In this document: positions 25,273 through 34,800 of the stretch, piece after piece | Position numbering within the stretch: position 1 is the first letter of the stretch | How the letters are laid out: each line of letters begins with the position of its first letter | Assembly: GCA_964504445.1 (NCBI GenBank) | Contig: CAZDEO010000018.1 | Location: 8,538-72,537, forward strand | Direction: 5' to 3' | Source: JACSRF01 sp964504445 | Lineage (GTDB): Bacteria; Chloroflexota; Anaerolineae; Promineifilales; Promineifilaceae | Length of the DNA stretch: 64,000 nt | The notes under the pieces: generated by a model | What the model was told of the DNA's origin: nothing | Database searches by the model: none | Seen by the model: the letters and a program-made list of their open reading frames with translations, nothing else | Translations under genes and position numbers: made by a program

Positions 25273-25314
25273 TTGTCCGTAATCCGTGATCCGTAATCCG
25301 TAATCCGTTGTCCG
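25273..25314. repeat. Heptamer array (TAATCCG type), 6 units
   Basis: TTGTCCG, TAATCCG, TGATCCG, TAATCCG, TAATCCG, TTGTCCG without interruption, in the 77-bp gap between two minus-strand genes. A weak inverted repeat (TCATGGAACACCG ... CGGTT) follows it. Confidence 0.85.
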
Positions 25315-25333
25315 GCGGTTCATGGAACACCGT

Positions 25334-25978
25334 TCACGGCTCTACGGTTAAGGGAATCAAGTGCTCCACGCGGCTGTGGTAGTGCAGCCGCCACATTTCG
25401 CGGTTGGGGTGTTCTACCAGCTCAAGGTGGGTGACGCCGGTGTTTTTGGTCCATACTTCGGTGCGCCGCCAGGGACCCACGTTGAAGATGTGGTCGTAGG
25501 TTAGCTCGATGACGCCGCCATGGCAGACGACGACAACGGTTTGCTGGCGGTGTTTTTCGATCATCTCTTCCAGGAATGCGCCCAGGCGAATGCGGAAGTG
25601 CATGAGGCTTTCCCCGCCGGGATAATTGGGGGTGATGGTGGAAAACGGCCGTTCTGATCCCCAAAATCCCCCATACTCGGGCAGCCCGTCACTGGGCCAG
25701 GGGGTGTGGTCGGCGCGGTTGTTGCCAATTTCGCGCACGCGATCATCGTAAACGGGTTCGATGCCATAGGCTTGGCTGAGGGGGACGGCCGTTTCGCGGG
25801 TGCGCTGCATGGTGCTGCAATAAAGCACGTCAATCTGTGGCAATTCTTTGGGCAGCCATTCCGCCAGCAGGGCTGCTTGTTGTTTGCCCAATGCTGTCAA
25901 TCCGGTGTCCTGGTTACCCCCTTCCCACTCCTTAAGGTTGACATAACTTTGTCCGTGACGAATCATGTAGAGGTGCAT
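25334..25978 (-). CDS. Histidine phosphatase family protein (phosphoglycerate-mutase-like)
   Basis: 214 residues with the catalytic RHG motif (MIRHGQSYVN, residues 5-14), the second arginine in CSTMQRTRETAVPL (about 57-70) and the second histidine in VVVCHGGVIEL (about 150-160). The enzyme forms a phosphohistidine; members include cofactor-dependent phosphoglycerate mutases, phosphatases and regulatory fructose-2,6-bisphosphatases. The short length and lack of specificity residues favour a phosphatase of unknown substrate. Start ATG 25978 follows AAGGAA. Confidence 0.9.
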   Translation of the reverse strand: MHLYMIRHGQSYVNLKEWEGGNQDTGLTALGKQQAALLAEWLPKELPQIDVLYCSTMQRTRETAVPLSQAYGIEPVYDDRVREIGNNRADHTPWPSDGLPEYGGFWGSERPFSTITPNYPGGESLMHFRIRLGAFLEEMIEKHRQQTVVVVCHGGVIELTYDHIFNVGPWRRTEVWTKNTGVTHLELVEHPNREMWRLHYHSRVEHLIPLTVEP

Positions 25979-26123
25979 AAATGGTTCCTTGTTTGCGGTT
26001 TAGCGGGTCAGTAACTTAGCAATTCCGCCTGACAAGCTGATCATTTGAAAGCTGAGAAGCTGACAAGCTATTTTGACTTCTGTCATGCCAGGGAGTATAG
26101 TACAGACAAACCTTACAAATGCA

Positions 26124-26221
26124 ATACCCGTTAGGGGAGTCCGCTCGTCGGGCTGAGAGGAAGGATCAAGTCCTTCGACCCTCGGAACCTGATCTGGATC
26201 ATGCCAGCGCAGGGAAACGTG
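26124..26221 (+). promoter_or_regulatory. TPP riboswitch (THI element)
   Basis: The conserved thi-box segments are all visible: AGGGGAGTC early, CTGAGAGG in the pyrimidine-sensor arm, then ACCCTCGGAACCTGATCTGG, and CAGCGCAGGGAAACG closing. Thiamine pyrophosphate binding is known to change folding of the downstream RNA; here a perfect terminator follows 11 bases later. It governs the thiBPQ operon. Confidence 0.97.
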
Positions 26222-26231
26222 ATGAGTTATC

Positions 26232-26264
26232 AAGCACCGCCCCCCGCAGGCGGTGCTTTTTTTT
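26232..26264 (+). terminator. Riboswitch-controlled terminator
   Basis: Stem AAGCACCGCC / GGCGGTGCTT with loop CCCCGCA, then eight T. It lies between the TPP aptamer and thiB, as expected for transcriptional attenuation when thiamine pyrophosphate is plentiful. Confidence 0.93.
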
Positions 26265-26313
26265 ATTGGCGTGTGGCGCACGCGCGTGCACGCGTCATCC
26301 GGAGGATATGGTT

Positions 26314-27351
26314 ATGAAACAAGCACTAACGCTTTTCCTGTTACTGGTCGTTTTGGTGGGCTGCGGCACGGCAGAAGAGGAGCCGGTGACGCTGCGACTG
26401 ATGACCCACGACAGTTTTAGCATCAGTGAAGAAGTCCTGGCGCAGTTCACGGCTGAAACCGGCATCCATGTGGAAATTTTCCCCGCTGGGGATGGTGGCG
26501 CGGTGCTGAATCAGGCCATTTTGGCCAAGGATGACCCATTGGCAGACCTGCTCTTTGGGGTAGACAACACCTTTTTGAGCCGTGCCCTAGAAAACGACAT
26601 CTTCATTGCTTATTCCTCTCCGGCATTGGTGCATATTCCCGACAGTCTGGAGCTAGACTCGGAACACCGCGCCCTGCCGGTGGATTATGGTGATGTGTGC
26701 TTAAATTATGACAAGGCGTGGTTTGCGGCGAATGGGTTGCAGCCGCCGCAAAATTTGGATGATTTGGTGAGGCCGGAATATGCGGGGCTAACGGCCGTGC
26801 AAAATCCTGCTACCTCTACCCCTGGCCTGGCCTTTTTGCTGGCGACCGTGGCCACCTATGGCGAAGATGGCTACCTGACTTACTGGCAGCAGCTTGTGGA
26901 CAACGGCGTGCTGGTTACCGGCGGCTGGGAAGAGGCGTACTATGGCGCTTTTACGGCGGCCTCCGACGGTGACCGTCCCATTGTCGTCAGCTACGCCAGC
27001 AGCCCTCCGGCGGAGGTGATTTTTGCTGAGGAGCCGCTAGATGATGCACCCACGGCGGCCGTCGTAAGTGATGGCGCCTGCTTCCGGCAGGTGGAGTTTG
27101 TGGGCATTTTGCGCGGCACTCCCCACGAGGCCGAGGCGCAGCAATTGGTAGACTTCATGTTGGGCGAAACCTTCCAGGAGGATGTGCCCTTACAGATGTT
27201 TGTCTTCCCGGCTAACGAAACGGCCGTGCTGCCCCCCGAATTTGTGCAATACAGCCAGATTCCCGCCAACCCGGCCACCTTAGACCCCGCCGACATCGCC
27301 GCCCACCGTCAGCGTTGGATTGCGGACTGGACCAGTGTGGTGCTGCGGTAA
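26314..27351 (+). CDS. thiB: Thiamine ABC transporter substrate-binding lipoprotein
   Basis: 345 residues; the signal peptide ends in lipobox VLVGCG, so the protein is tethered to the outer face of the membrane. The solute-binding fold begins VTLRLMTHDSFSISEEVL and carries the ThiB-like LLFGVDNTFLSRAL and LPVDYGDVCLNYDKAWF segments. It should capture thiamine (or a phosphate ester) and deliver it to ThiP. The reading frame is open upstream through the riboswitch, but the ATG at 26314 has GGAGG eight bases ahead and is the only start giving a signal peptide. Its stop codon lies within a heptamer array. Confidence 0.95.
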   Translation: MKQALTLFLLLVVLVGCGTAEEEPVTLRLMTHDSFSISEEVLAQFTAETGIHVEIFPAGDGGAVLNQAILAKDDPLADLLFGVDNTFLSRALENDIFIAYSSPALVHIPDSLELDSEHRALPVDYGDVCLNYDKAWFAANGLQPPQNLDDLVRPEYAGLTAVQNPATSTPGLAFLLATVATYGEDGYLTYWQQLVDNGVLVTGGWEEAYYGAFTAASDGDRPIVVSYASSPPAEVIFAEEPLDDAPTAAVVSDGACFRQVEFVGILRGTPHEAEAQQLVDFMLGETFQEDVPLQMFVFPANETAVLPPEFVQYSQIPANPATLDPADIAAHRQRWIADWTSVVLR

Positions 27352-27374
27352 GACGTAAGACGTAAAACGTGAAG
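27347..27374. repeat. Heptamer array (CGTAAGA type), 4 units, overlapping the thiB stop
   Basis: GGTAAGA, CGTAAGA, CGTAAAA, CGTGAAG; the TAA of the first unit is the thiB stop. The segment ACGCTTCACGCTTTACCC at about 27389-27406 pairs back on it, giving a hairpin between thiB and thiP. Confidence 0.75.
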
Positions 27375-27418
27375 CGGGACAGCTATTTAACGCTTCACGC
27401 TTTACCCTTCTCGATCCC

Positions 27419-29116
27419 ATGAGACCGATTCGCTTTCCATTCAAACTGCTTCTCTTGCTGCCGGTACTCTTTTTCGTCTTCTTCTACTTGTATCCGCTAG
27501 CGGCTATTTTGCGCCTGAGCTTTGCGCCGGAAGGAGTAGTGGAATGGGCGGCGCTGCAGGAGCTGGTGCGCACCCCTTATTTCCTGCGCGTACTTTGGTT
27601 TACAGTGTGGCAGGCGGCCGTTTCCACCCTGCTAGTGTTGCTGCTGGCCTTGCCTGCCGCTTACGTCTTTGCCCGCTACCGCTTTCGCGGCCAACAAACC
27701 CTCAAAACCATCAGCACGCTGCCCTTTGTGCTGCCGACGGTGGTGGTGGCCAATGCGTTTACGGCCCTGCTTGGCCCTAACGGTTTAATAAATCGTTGGT
27801 TGGTAGGTTGGTTTGATTTGGCCGCGCCGCCTATCCAGCTCAACCAGACCATCTGGATGATTTTACTGGCTCACGTTTTTTACAATTACAGCGTGGCGCT
27901 GCGCATCGTCAGCACTTTTTGGCAAAATTTGGGCGATGACCTGCCCCAGGCGGCGCAAATGTTGGGAGCTTCGCCCCGCCGCGCCTTTTGGACAGTAACG
28001 TGGCCTTTGCTGCGTCCGGCTATTGTGGCGGCCGGATCGCTGATCTTTCTCTTTTGCTTCACCAGCTTTGGCGTGGTGCTGATTTTAGGGGGACCGCGCT
28101 TTGCCACCCTGGAGGTGGAGATCTACCGGCAGGCGGTGAACTTGTTTGATTTGCCGGTGGCGGGGGCGCTTTCGCTGTTGCAAATAGGGTTTACTTTTGG
28201 CTTGATGGTGTGGTATTCCCGGATGCAGGCGCGCATGACACGGCCGTTGGCTTTACAGGCGGCCAAGCGCACGGCAAGACCAGTGCGCACCGGCGCGGAC
28301 CGCCTAGTTGTGGGCGCTAATCTAGCGGTGATGGGGCTGCTGCTGGCGCTGCCCCTGGCGGCGCTGCTGCTGCGCTCTTTTACCGGTGCGGATGGTCTGA
28401 CGCTGCAATTTTACCGGGAGCTATTCATCAACCGGCGTGGTTCCATCTTTTTTGTGCCCCCGGCAACGGCCGTGTTCAACTCCACTGCCTACGCCCTGAC
28501 CACCATGTTGCTGGCCGTCACCCTGGGTCTGCTGGCCGCCCTTTTGCTGACGGAAAGAAACAAACAATTAGCGATTAACAAAGTGCAATTAACAATTAAC
28601 AATTTACTCGATCCTCTTTTCATGCTGCCCCTTGCTACCTCTGCTGTCACGTTGGGGTTCGGCTTCATCATTGCCCTCAACCGCCCGCCCTTCAATTTGC
28701 GTAGTTCGCTGGTGCTGGTGCCCATTGCCCACACCCTGGTGGCCATGCCCTTTGTGCTGCGCAGCGTGCTGCCCGCCCTGCGCAGCATTCCCCCCAGCCT
28801 GCGTGAGGCAGCGGCCATGTTGGGCGCAACGCCCCAGCAGGTATGGCGGCACGTCGATTGGCCGCTGATTCGCCGCGCGCTGCTGGTGGGGGCCGTGTTT
28901 GCCTTTACCATCAGCATGGGGGAATTTGGGGCGACGCTGTTTATTGCTCGCCCGCAAACGCCGACCATGCCGGTGGCGATTTTCCGCTTTCTTAGCCAGC
29001 CAGGGGCGCTGAACTACGGCCAGGCATTAGCCATGAGCAGCCTGCTGATGCTGGTGTGCGCTGCGGGTTTTGCGGCCATTGAGCGGTTTCGGGCGGGGGA
29101 TGAAGGGGAGTTTTAA
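27419..29116 (+). CDS. thiP: Thiamine ABC transporter permease (two fused permease domains)
   Basis: 565 residues with about 12 membrane segments in two homologous halves, the ThiP/FbpB architecture. Each half carries an EAA-type coupling loop: AAQMLGASPRRAFWTVTWPLL (about 177-197) and REAAAMLGATPQQVWRHVDWP (about 461-481). It forms the membrane channel for thiamine import with ThiB and ThiQ. At about residues 381-396 the loop between two helices contains a heptamer repeat array carried in frame (NKQLAINKVQLTINN), which is clearly not part of the family fold. No frameshift results. Confidence 0.93.
   Translation: MRPIRFPFKLLLLLPVLFFVFFYLYPLAAILRLSFAPEGVVEWAALQELVRTPYFLRVLWFTVWQAAVSTLLVLLLALPAAYVFARYRFRGQQTLKTISTLPFVLPTVVVANAFTALLGPNGLINRWLVGWFDLAAPPIQLNQTIWMILLAHVFYNYSVALRIVSTFWQNLGDDLPQAAQMLGASPRRAFWTVTWPLLRPAIVAAGSLIFLFCFTSFGVVLILGGPRFATLEVEIYRQAVNLFDLPVAGALSLLQIGFTFGLMVWYSRMQARMTRPLALQAAKRTARPVRTGADRLVVGANLAVMGLLLALPLAALLLRSFTGADGLTLQFYRELFINRRGSIFFVPPATAVFNSTAYALTTMLLAVTLGLLAALLLTERNKQLAINKVQLTINNLLDPLFMLPLATSAVTLGFGFIIALNRPPFNLRSSLVLVPIAHTLVAMPFVLRSVLPALRSIPPSLREAAAMLGATPQQVWRHVDWPLIRRALLVGAVFAFTISMGEFGATLFIARPQTPTMPVAIFRFLSQPGALNYGQALAMSSLLMLVCAAGFAAIERFRAGDEGEF
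28565..28606. repeat. Heptamer array (CAATTAA type), 6 units, in frame within thiP
   Basis: CAATTAG, CGATTAA, CAAAGTG, CAATTAA, CAATTAA, CAATTTA. A 42-bp insert (14 codons) preserves the frame. Its AT content is far above that of the flanking gene. Confidence 0.85.
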
Positions 29117-29190
29117 GTGGCGACGCGGAGGAGCAGAGGAGCGGAGGTACTTCTCCCTTGCGCCCTTGCTCCCCAACTTGAGGGAGAAGG

Positions 29191-30243
29191 ATGTTACTCG
29201 AAACGAAATCACTCACAAAAGCGTACACGCCGGGGGTAACGGCCGTTGCCAACGTCTCTCTTTCCATAGCTGCCGGCGAAATCATCTGCCTGCTTGGGCC
29301 TTCTGGGTGCGGCAAGACAACGCTGCTGCGCCTGATTGCCGGGCTGGAAAGGCCGGACAGCGGCACAGTGTGGTTTGAAGGTAAGAACGTAACGGCCGTG
29401 CCCCCCCACCGGCGGGAATTTGGCATGATGTTTCAGGACTTTGCCCTCTTCCCCCACAAAAATGTGGCCGCTAACGTCGCTTTTGGCCTGGAAATGCACG
29501 GCTGGGCCAAAGAACGCAGTGCGGCGCGGGTCGCAGAGATGCTGGATCTGGTGGAACTGACAGGCTTGGGGCAGCGAGACATCGGGCAGCTTTCTGGTGG
29601 GGAACAACAGCGGGTGGCTCTGGCCCGCGCTCTGGCCTCTGGCCCGCGCTTGCTGATGCTGGACGAACCGTTGGGAGCGCTGGATCGCGCTTTGCGCGAG
29701 CGACTGATGCTGGATTTGCGCCAGATTTTGCAGCGGGTGGGGGTAACGGCCGTGTACGTCACCCACGACCAGACCGAAGCCTTTGCCATAGCCGACCGCG
29801 TGGTGGTGATGAATGCCGGGCGCATTGAACAGATGGCAACTCCCCAAGGCCTATATGCCCGCCCGGCGACCGCCTTTGTGGCCCGCTTTCTGGGCTTCCA
29901 CAACCTGCTGGCGGGCACTGTTGTAGAACCCGGCGTGGCCCGCACAAAGATTGGTCCCCTGCCATTTACCGGAGAGGCAGAAGTAGGGAAAGAAATGACA
30001 ATTCTCATCCGCCCCGATGCCGCCCAGATTTCTAATCCCCAATCCCCAATCTCCAACCCCTATTCGGCCATTGTTACCAGCCTCTCATTTCGCGGCCGTT
30101 ACACCCAGGTCTGGCTTACCTGTGATGATACCCCCCTCCTTTTTGAGGTATCCTTTTTGCCCTCATGGCAGCCTGGGCAAACGGTCCAGTTCCACCTGGA
30201 GCCAACCGGCATCCAGGCATTAGGGGGCACTGTACCCCAATAG
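29191..30243 (+). CDS. thiQ: Thiamine-type ABC transporter ATP-binding protein
   Basis: 350 residues. Walker A GPSGCGKTT, Q-loop FQDFALFPHKNV, signature LSGGEQQRVALARAL, Walker B LLMLDEPLGALD and switch THDQ are complete, followed by a TOBE-type C-terminal domain. By operon position it energises ThiBP; on sequence alone it also resembles iron(III) and spermidine/putrescine ATPases. The 74-bp gap from thiP contains a purine-rich octamer repeat with a complementary arm. A heptamer array is carried in frame inside the TOBE part (QISNPQSPISNPY, about 280-292). Confidence 0.9.
   Translation: MLLETKSLTKAYTPGVTAVANVSLSIAAGEIICLLGPSGCGKTTLLRLIAGLERPDSGTVWFEGKNVTAVPPHRREFGMMFQDFALFPHKNVAANVAFGLEMHGWAKERSAARVAEMLDLVELTGLGQRDIGQLSGGEQQRVALARALASGPRLLMLDEPLGALDRALRERLMLDLRQILQRVGVTAVYVTHDQTEAFAIADRVVVMNAGRIEQMATPQGLYARPATAFVARFLGFHNLLAGTVVEPGVARTKIGPLPFTGEAEVGKEMTILIRPDAAQISNPQSPISNPYSAIVTSLSFRGRYTQVWLTCDDTPLLFEVSFLPSWQPGQTVQFHLEPTGIQALGGTVPQ
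30028..30062. repeat. Heptamer array (ATCCCCA type), 5 units, in frame within thiQ
   Basis: ATTTCTA, ATCCCCA, ATCCCCA, ATCTCCA, ACCCCTA. It encodes the low-complexity SNPQSPISNPY segment. Confidence 0.8.
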
Positions 30244-30560
30244 CCCTAAACGGCAACGCCAAGAGACAAAATAAAAACGACCCAAAGGCGTATTCTTTGC
30301 CCCAGTTCAACTTTTCCGGAAGCTGCAAAAGCGTCTTTGCCAGCGTGATTGGTTCGCAGCTCCCGGGAAAATGATCAATAAAATAATGTAGGTAAAGGGC
30401 GAAAAAGCCCGCGAACTTGTCCTTTGTGGTAAAATAAAAGCCCGCACCTTTTTCACAAACAAGCAAGTTCAAAAAAAATCGGCGAGCTTTCCATCCAAGT
30501 CATTTCCACCAAACGGCCGTAGACCCTCGCCGGTTTGGCAAGAAAGGAGGAAGCCACCCC
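30244..30560. other. 317-bp gap upstream of mpgS
   Basis: No convincing gene. It contains a short hairpin GGGC-GAAAAA-GCCC near 30400, two copies of AAAAGCCCGC about 30 bp apart, one ACGGCCGT (about 30515), and the mpgS ribosome binding site AAGGAGG. A long mpgS leader is likely, but I cannot place the promoter. Confidence 0.5.
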
Positions 30561-31862
30561 ATGCGTATTGAAATTCCCCAAGAAACAGAACGCTTTGGCG
30601 CAGTACTCATTTACGGCGTACAAAATGTCCTGGAGCTAGATTCATCACTCAAGTCTCACAAAACCACTTCTCCTGAATCCGACACGACCCAGCGCATATC
30701 TTACGAAGAACTGCACGACATTGAATCCCAAATGGCCATTGTGGTGCCCATGCGTGGCGAGCGCATCAAGCTGGTTGAAGGCGTGCTATGCGGCATTCCT
30801 AACCACTGTCTGGTCATTGTTGCCTCCAACAGTCCGCGCCATCCAGTAGACCGCTTTGCTCTAGAACGGGAAGCCTTTGAGCGGTATTCTCGCTTTACCC
30901 ACAAAAACCTTATTGTCGTTCATCAAAAAGACCCGGTCATTGCCCAGGCCTTCCGCGAAGCTGGGTATGAAGAAATTCTCGATCCGCAGACAGGATTGGT
31001 GCGCAGCGGCAAAGCTGAAGGCATGATTATGGCCACGTTGCTGGCACGGCTGGCGGGCAAAAAGTACATTGGCTTTGTAGATGCAGACAATTATTTTCCG
31101 GGGGCGGTGCTGGAATATGTGCATGAATATGCGGCTGGGTTTGTCATGGCTAAGTCCCGCTATGCTATGACGCGCATCTCCTGGCACAGCAAGCCCAAAA
31201 TCATCGAAGACGGCCTCTTTTTTGCCAAATGGGGCCGCACGTCGCGCAACACGAACCGTTTTTTGAATACGCTACTGGCCGAATATACAGGCTTCGAGAC
31301 GGAGATAATTAAAACGGGCAATGCCGGGGAACATGCTTTAACCCTGGATTTGGCCATGCAGTTGCGCTATTCCTCGGGCTATTCCATTGAGCCGTACCAT
31401 TACATCAACTTGTTTGAGCAGTTTGGCGGTCTGCCGGGAACCAGACTGCATGAGGAATTGATTCAGGAGCACGTGGAGATTTTCCAAATTGCTTCCCGAA
31501 ATCCGCATATGCATGATACTGATAAGGGGGATGAGCATATTGAGGAAATGACCTATGCTGCCATGCAGGTTATCTATCATTCGCCGATTTGCTCCAAGAA
31601 GTTGAAGAAAGAATTGTTGCAAAAGATGCGGTCTATGAATTTGCTGACGAAGAAGGAGAAGCCCATGGATGTGCGCTATTATGACAAGTTGCTTTGCCTG
31701 AACCTGGAAGCCTTTGCTCAGACTTTGCAGGAGAAGCCGTATGCTACTTCTTTGTTGGCGGGCACATTGGCTGACCTGCCGGAGATTACGCCGGTGGTGC
31801 CGGAAACGGCCGTTGCCCGCCCCCCTTACACCCCTAACGAAGATCAAAAGGAGACTGTATGA
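30561..31862 (+). CDS. mpgS: Mannosyl-3-phosphoglycerate synthase
   Basis: 433 residues. The enzyme transfers mannose from GDP-mannose to 3-phosphoglycerate, the first step of mannosylglycerate synthesis, a compatible solute for heat and salt stress. The start MRIEIPQETERFGAVLIYGVQ, IVVPMRGERIKLVEGVL, the sugar-nucleotide/metal motif FVDADNYFPG (about 170-179) and TGNAGEHAL all match the family; the length is also normal. Its stop overlaps the GH38 start (ATGA), so translation is probably coupled. Confidence 0.95.
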   Translation: MRIEIPQETERFGAVLIYGVQNVLELDSSLKSHKTTSPESDTTQRISYEELHDIESQMAIVVPMRGERIKLVEGVLCGIPNHCLVIVASNSPRHPVDRFALEREAFERYSRFTHKNLIVVHQKDPVIAQAFREAGYEEILDPQTGLVRSGKAEGMIMATLLARLAGKKYIGFVDADNYFPGAVLEYVHEYAAGFVMAKSRYAMTRISWHSKPKIIEDGLFFAKWGRTSRNTNRFLNTLLAEYTGFETEIIKTGNAGEHALTLDLAMQLRYSSGYSIEPYHYINLFEQFGGLPGTRLHEELIQEHVEIFQIASRNPHMHDTDKGDEHIEEMTYAAMQVIYHSPICSKKLKKELLQKMRSMNLLTKKEKPMDVRYYDKLLCLNLEAFAQTLQEKPYATSLLAGTLADLPEITPVVPETAVARPPYTPNEDQKETV

Positions 31863-34800
31863 CCCAACCAACCACCATTCACCTGCTCACCCACAACCAT
31901 TGGGACCGCGAGTGGATTTTCACGGCTAAATACGCCAACCGCTGGCTGCCCACCTTCTTTGAAAACCTGCTGGCCCGGCTCGAAGCCGAGCCAGACTACC
32001 GCTTCGTCCTCGATGGGCAAACCCTCATCATCGAAGATTACCTGAACCAGTTGCCCCCCGACGAAGCCGCTGCCCGCGCCCGCGACATCCGCCGCTTTGC
32101 CCAAAAGGGCCAGTTACAAATTGGTCCAGCCTACCTGCAGCCTGACTGGTCTCTGGTCAGTGGGGAAGCCCTGGTGCGTAATCTACTCATTGGCGACAAA
32201 ATGGCGCAGGAATACGGCCCAGTAATGAAAGCGGGCTGGCTGTTGGACAACTTTGGCCAGATTGCCCAGGCCCCGCAGATTTTTCGCGGCTTTGGCATAG
32301 AAGGCGCTTTTGTGTGGCGCGGCGTGCCCTATCCCCCAGAGGCGCTGAAGACGGAATTTTGGTGGGAAGCGCCTGATGGGTCGCGCATTTTGGGCATTTA
32401 CCTGCTAGACAGTTACCGCAACGCCATGGTTTTGGGCATGACACGGGAGATTGCCGAAGAGCGGATTTTGGCCCATACCAAGACCCTGCGCCGCTTTGCC
32501 TCCACGCCCAACGTGCTGCTGATGAATGGATATGAACAGGTGCCGGAACCGGATGACGTGCTGCCCATTTTGGCGGAGGTAAATGCGGACATTATGCCCC
32601 ACATGCGCGCCGTGCAGAGTACGCCGCCGGAATACCTGACGGCCGTGCGCCAGCACCAGCCTGATTTACCCGTGTTAACCGGTTACTTTTACAGCGGCCG
32701 TTTTGCTCCGGTTCTCAAAGGGGTGTACTCCAGTCGCAGCTACCTCAACCAGCAAAACAACGAGTGCCAGCGGGAACTGGAGCGGTGGGCTGAGAAATTC
32801 AACGCCTTTGCCTGGGCCTTTGGCTTTGATTATCCCGAAGAACGCTTTGAGCAGGCGTGGAAGACGCTGCTGCTCAACCACACCCACGACGATATGTGCG
32901 GCTGCTGTATTGACCCCATTGCTCAAGACATGCAAACGCGCTTTGCGGAGGTGAACCGCATGGCGCGGGTACTCTCTTCCGAGAGCCTGCGTGCCATTGT
33001 GCAGGCAGTGGATACAACCGCCGTGGCTGATGCCGTAACGGCCGTTGTCATTGTCAATCCCTCCTCCAATCCGCGCCGCGACATGGTGGGCGTCTCTATG
33101 AACATTCCCGAAGACATAGAGACATTTCACATTCGTGATGCCCAGGGCCACGTCATTCCCTACCAGCTTGCCAGCCGCATTGGCCGCAAAACCGACTTCT
33201 ACCTCTGGACCACCCACCTCATTCCCGCTGTTGGTTACCGTACCTTCTACGTCGTGCCTGGTCCGGCAGACCCTCCGGCTCATCCCCAGGTGCGCGTTTC
33301 TGCCACTGAGCGCGTCATGGAGAATGAATACCTGCACGTCCAGATCAACCCCAACGGCACGCTGACCATCCGCGAGAAAATTCATAACGACGTGTATGAA
33401 AACCTGGGCTATTTTGAAGACGGCGGTGATGGTGGCGACACCTATGACTATTCTTACCCACAACAAGACCAAGTTATTACCAGTTTGCACCAAAAAGCCA
33501 AAATCACCCTAGAAGAAAGGGGCCCGCTGCTGGCCCGTTTTCGCATTGACTTGACCCTCAAGCTGCCACGCGGCCTCAACGCCGAGCGGACGGCCCGCAG
33601 CGCCAAAACGCGCAAAGTACCCATCACCTCTTTTGTGGAAATGACCGCCAACGTCGGGCACGTGGAGGTGACGACGGTGGTGAACAATAGGGTCAAGGAT
33701 CATCGCCTGCGCGTGATTTTCCCTTCTGGCATTCACACGGCCGTTTCCCACGCCGGCATGCCCTATGACATAGCCCAATTCCCCATTCAGGAAACGCAAG
33801 AAAACGACGTGCCGCCGCACATGAAAGAGCTGATGTTAGCCGGGCGGTACACCGCGCCGGTGAACACCCATCCCTTTCAAAATTTTGTGGCCCTGGCCAA
33901 CGACAACAGCAGCCTCAGCATTTTTAGCCGCGGTCTTAGCGAATACGAGGTTTTGCCCGACCAGAACAGCATCGCCCTAACCCTGCTGCGCGGCGTAGGC
34001 TGGCTGGCGCGACCCGACCTGCTGACCCGCGAAGGTGACGTTGGTCCGCACATTTTTACCCCAGAGGCGCAATGCCTGGGGCTACAGATCTTTGAGTACG
34101 CCATTTACCCCCACGGCAGTAACCTGGCAAAGGCCAACCCCCACTTTGAAGCTGACCGCCACGTGCTCAAGTTTCGCGCCGTGCAGACCAACGCCCACCC
34201 TGGCCAGCTTGCGGACACCTTCTCTTTCCTTACGTGGGAGAAAGAAGAGGTGTTTGGCGCGCTGAAGTTAACGGCCCTCAAGCAGTCAGAAGACGGCCGT
34301 GATCTCATCATTCGCTTCTACAATGTCCTGGATCGACCCGTCAGCAGTGCCTTACGGCTGGGCGGCAGCGTGCTGGCAGCCTGGCGCGCCAACCTCAATG
34401 AAGAGAACCAGGAGCCACTGTCATTGGCCGATGGCCTTATCCCCCTCCAGGTGCGGGGGCGCGAAATCGTAACCGTGCGTGCGCGGCTGAAACCGGTACA
34501 GGTCATCGAAGATTTCACGCGCTATCCGGCCCGCGTGCTGCCTTTATTAGCCCCCACGCCATCCATTGCCAATGGCGAACCCGGCAAATCGCCGCGATTG
34601 CTAACCGAGGATGAGGTGGTGGCGGAAGAGCAGCGCGCCACCCAGTTAGGCGCAGCGCTGCAAGCCATACGCAGCGAGGCTTACATTTTGCAGGAGCAGA
34701 TTGATCGGCGAGACAGCGCCGACGTGGCCCAACAAGCCTTGCTGCACCGCCTGAAAGGGCGGGAGGCCACCCTGGCGCGGCAGTATGACGAGGCGCAAAT

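Noticed and set aside
26119..26313. N-terminal extension of thiB through the riboswitch
   Set aside because: The region is a TPP aptamer and terminator; the ATG at 26314 has GGAGG and begins a lipoprotein signal.
30116..30472. 118-codon minus-strand frame in the gap before mpgS
   Set aside because: Overlaps the end of thiQ, has no ribosome site or motif, and composition is not convincing.
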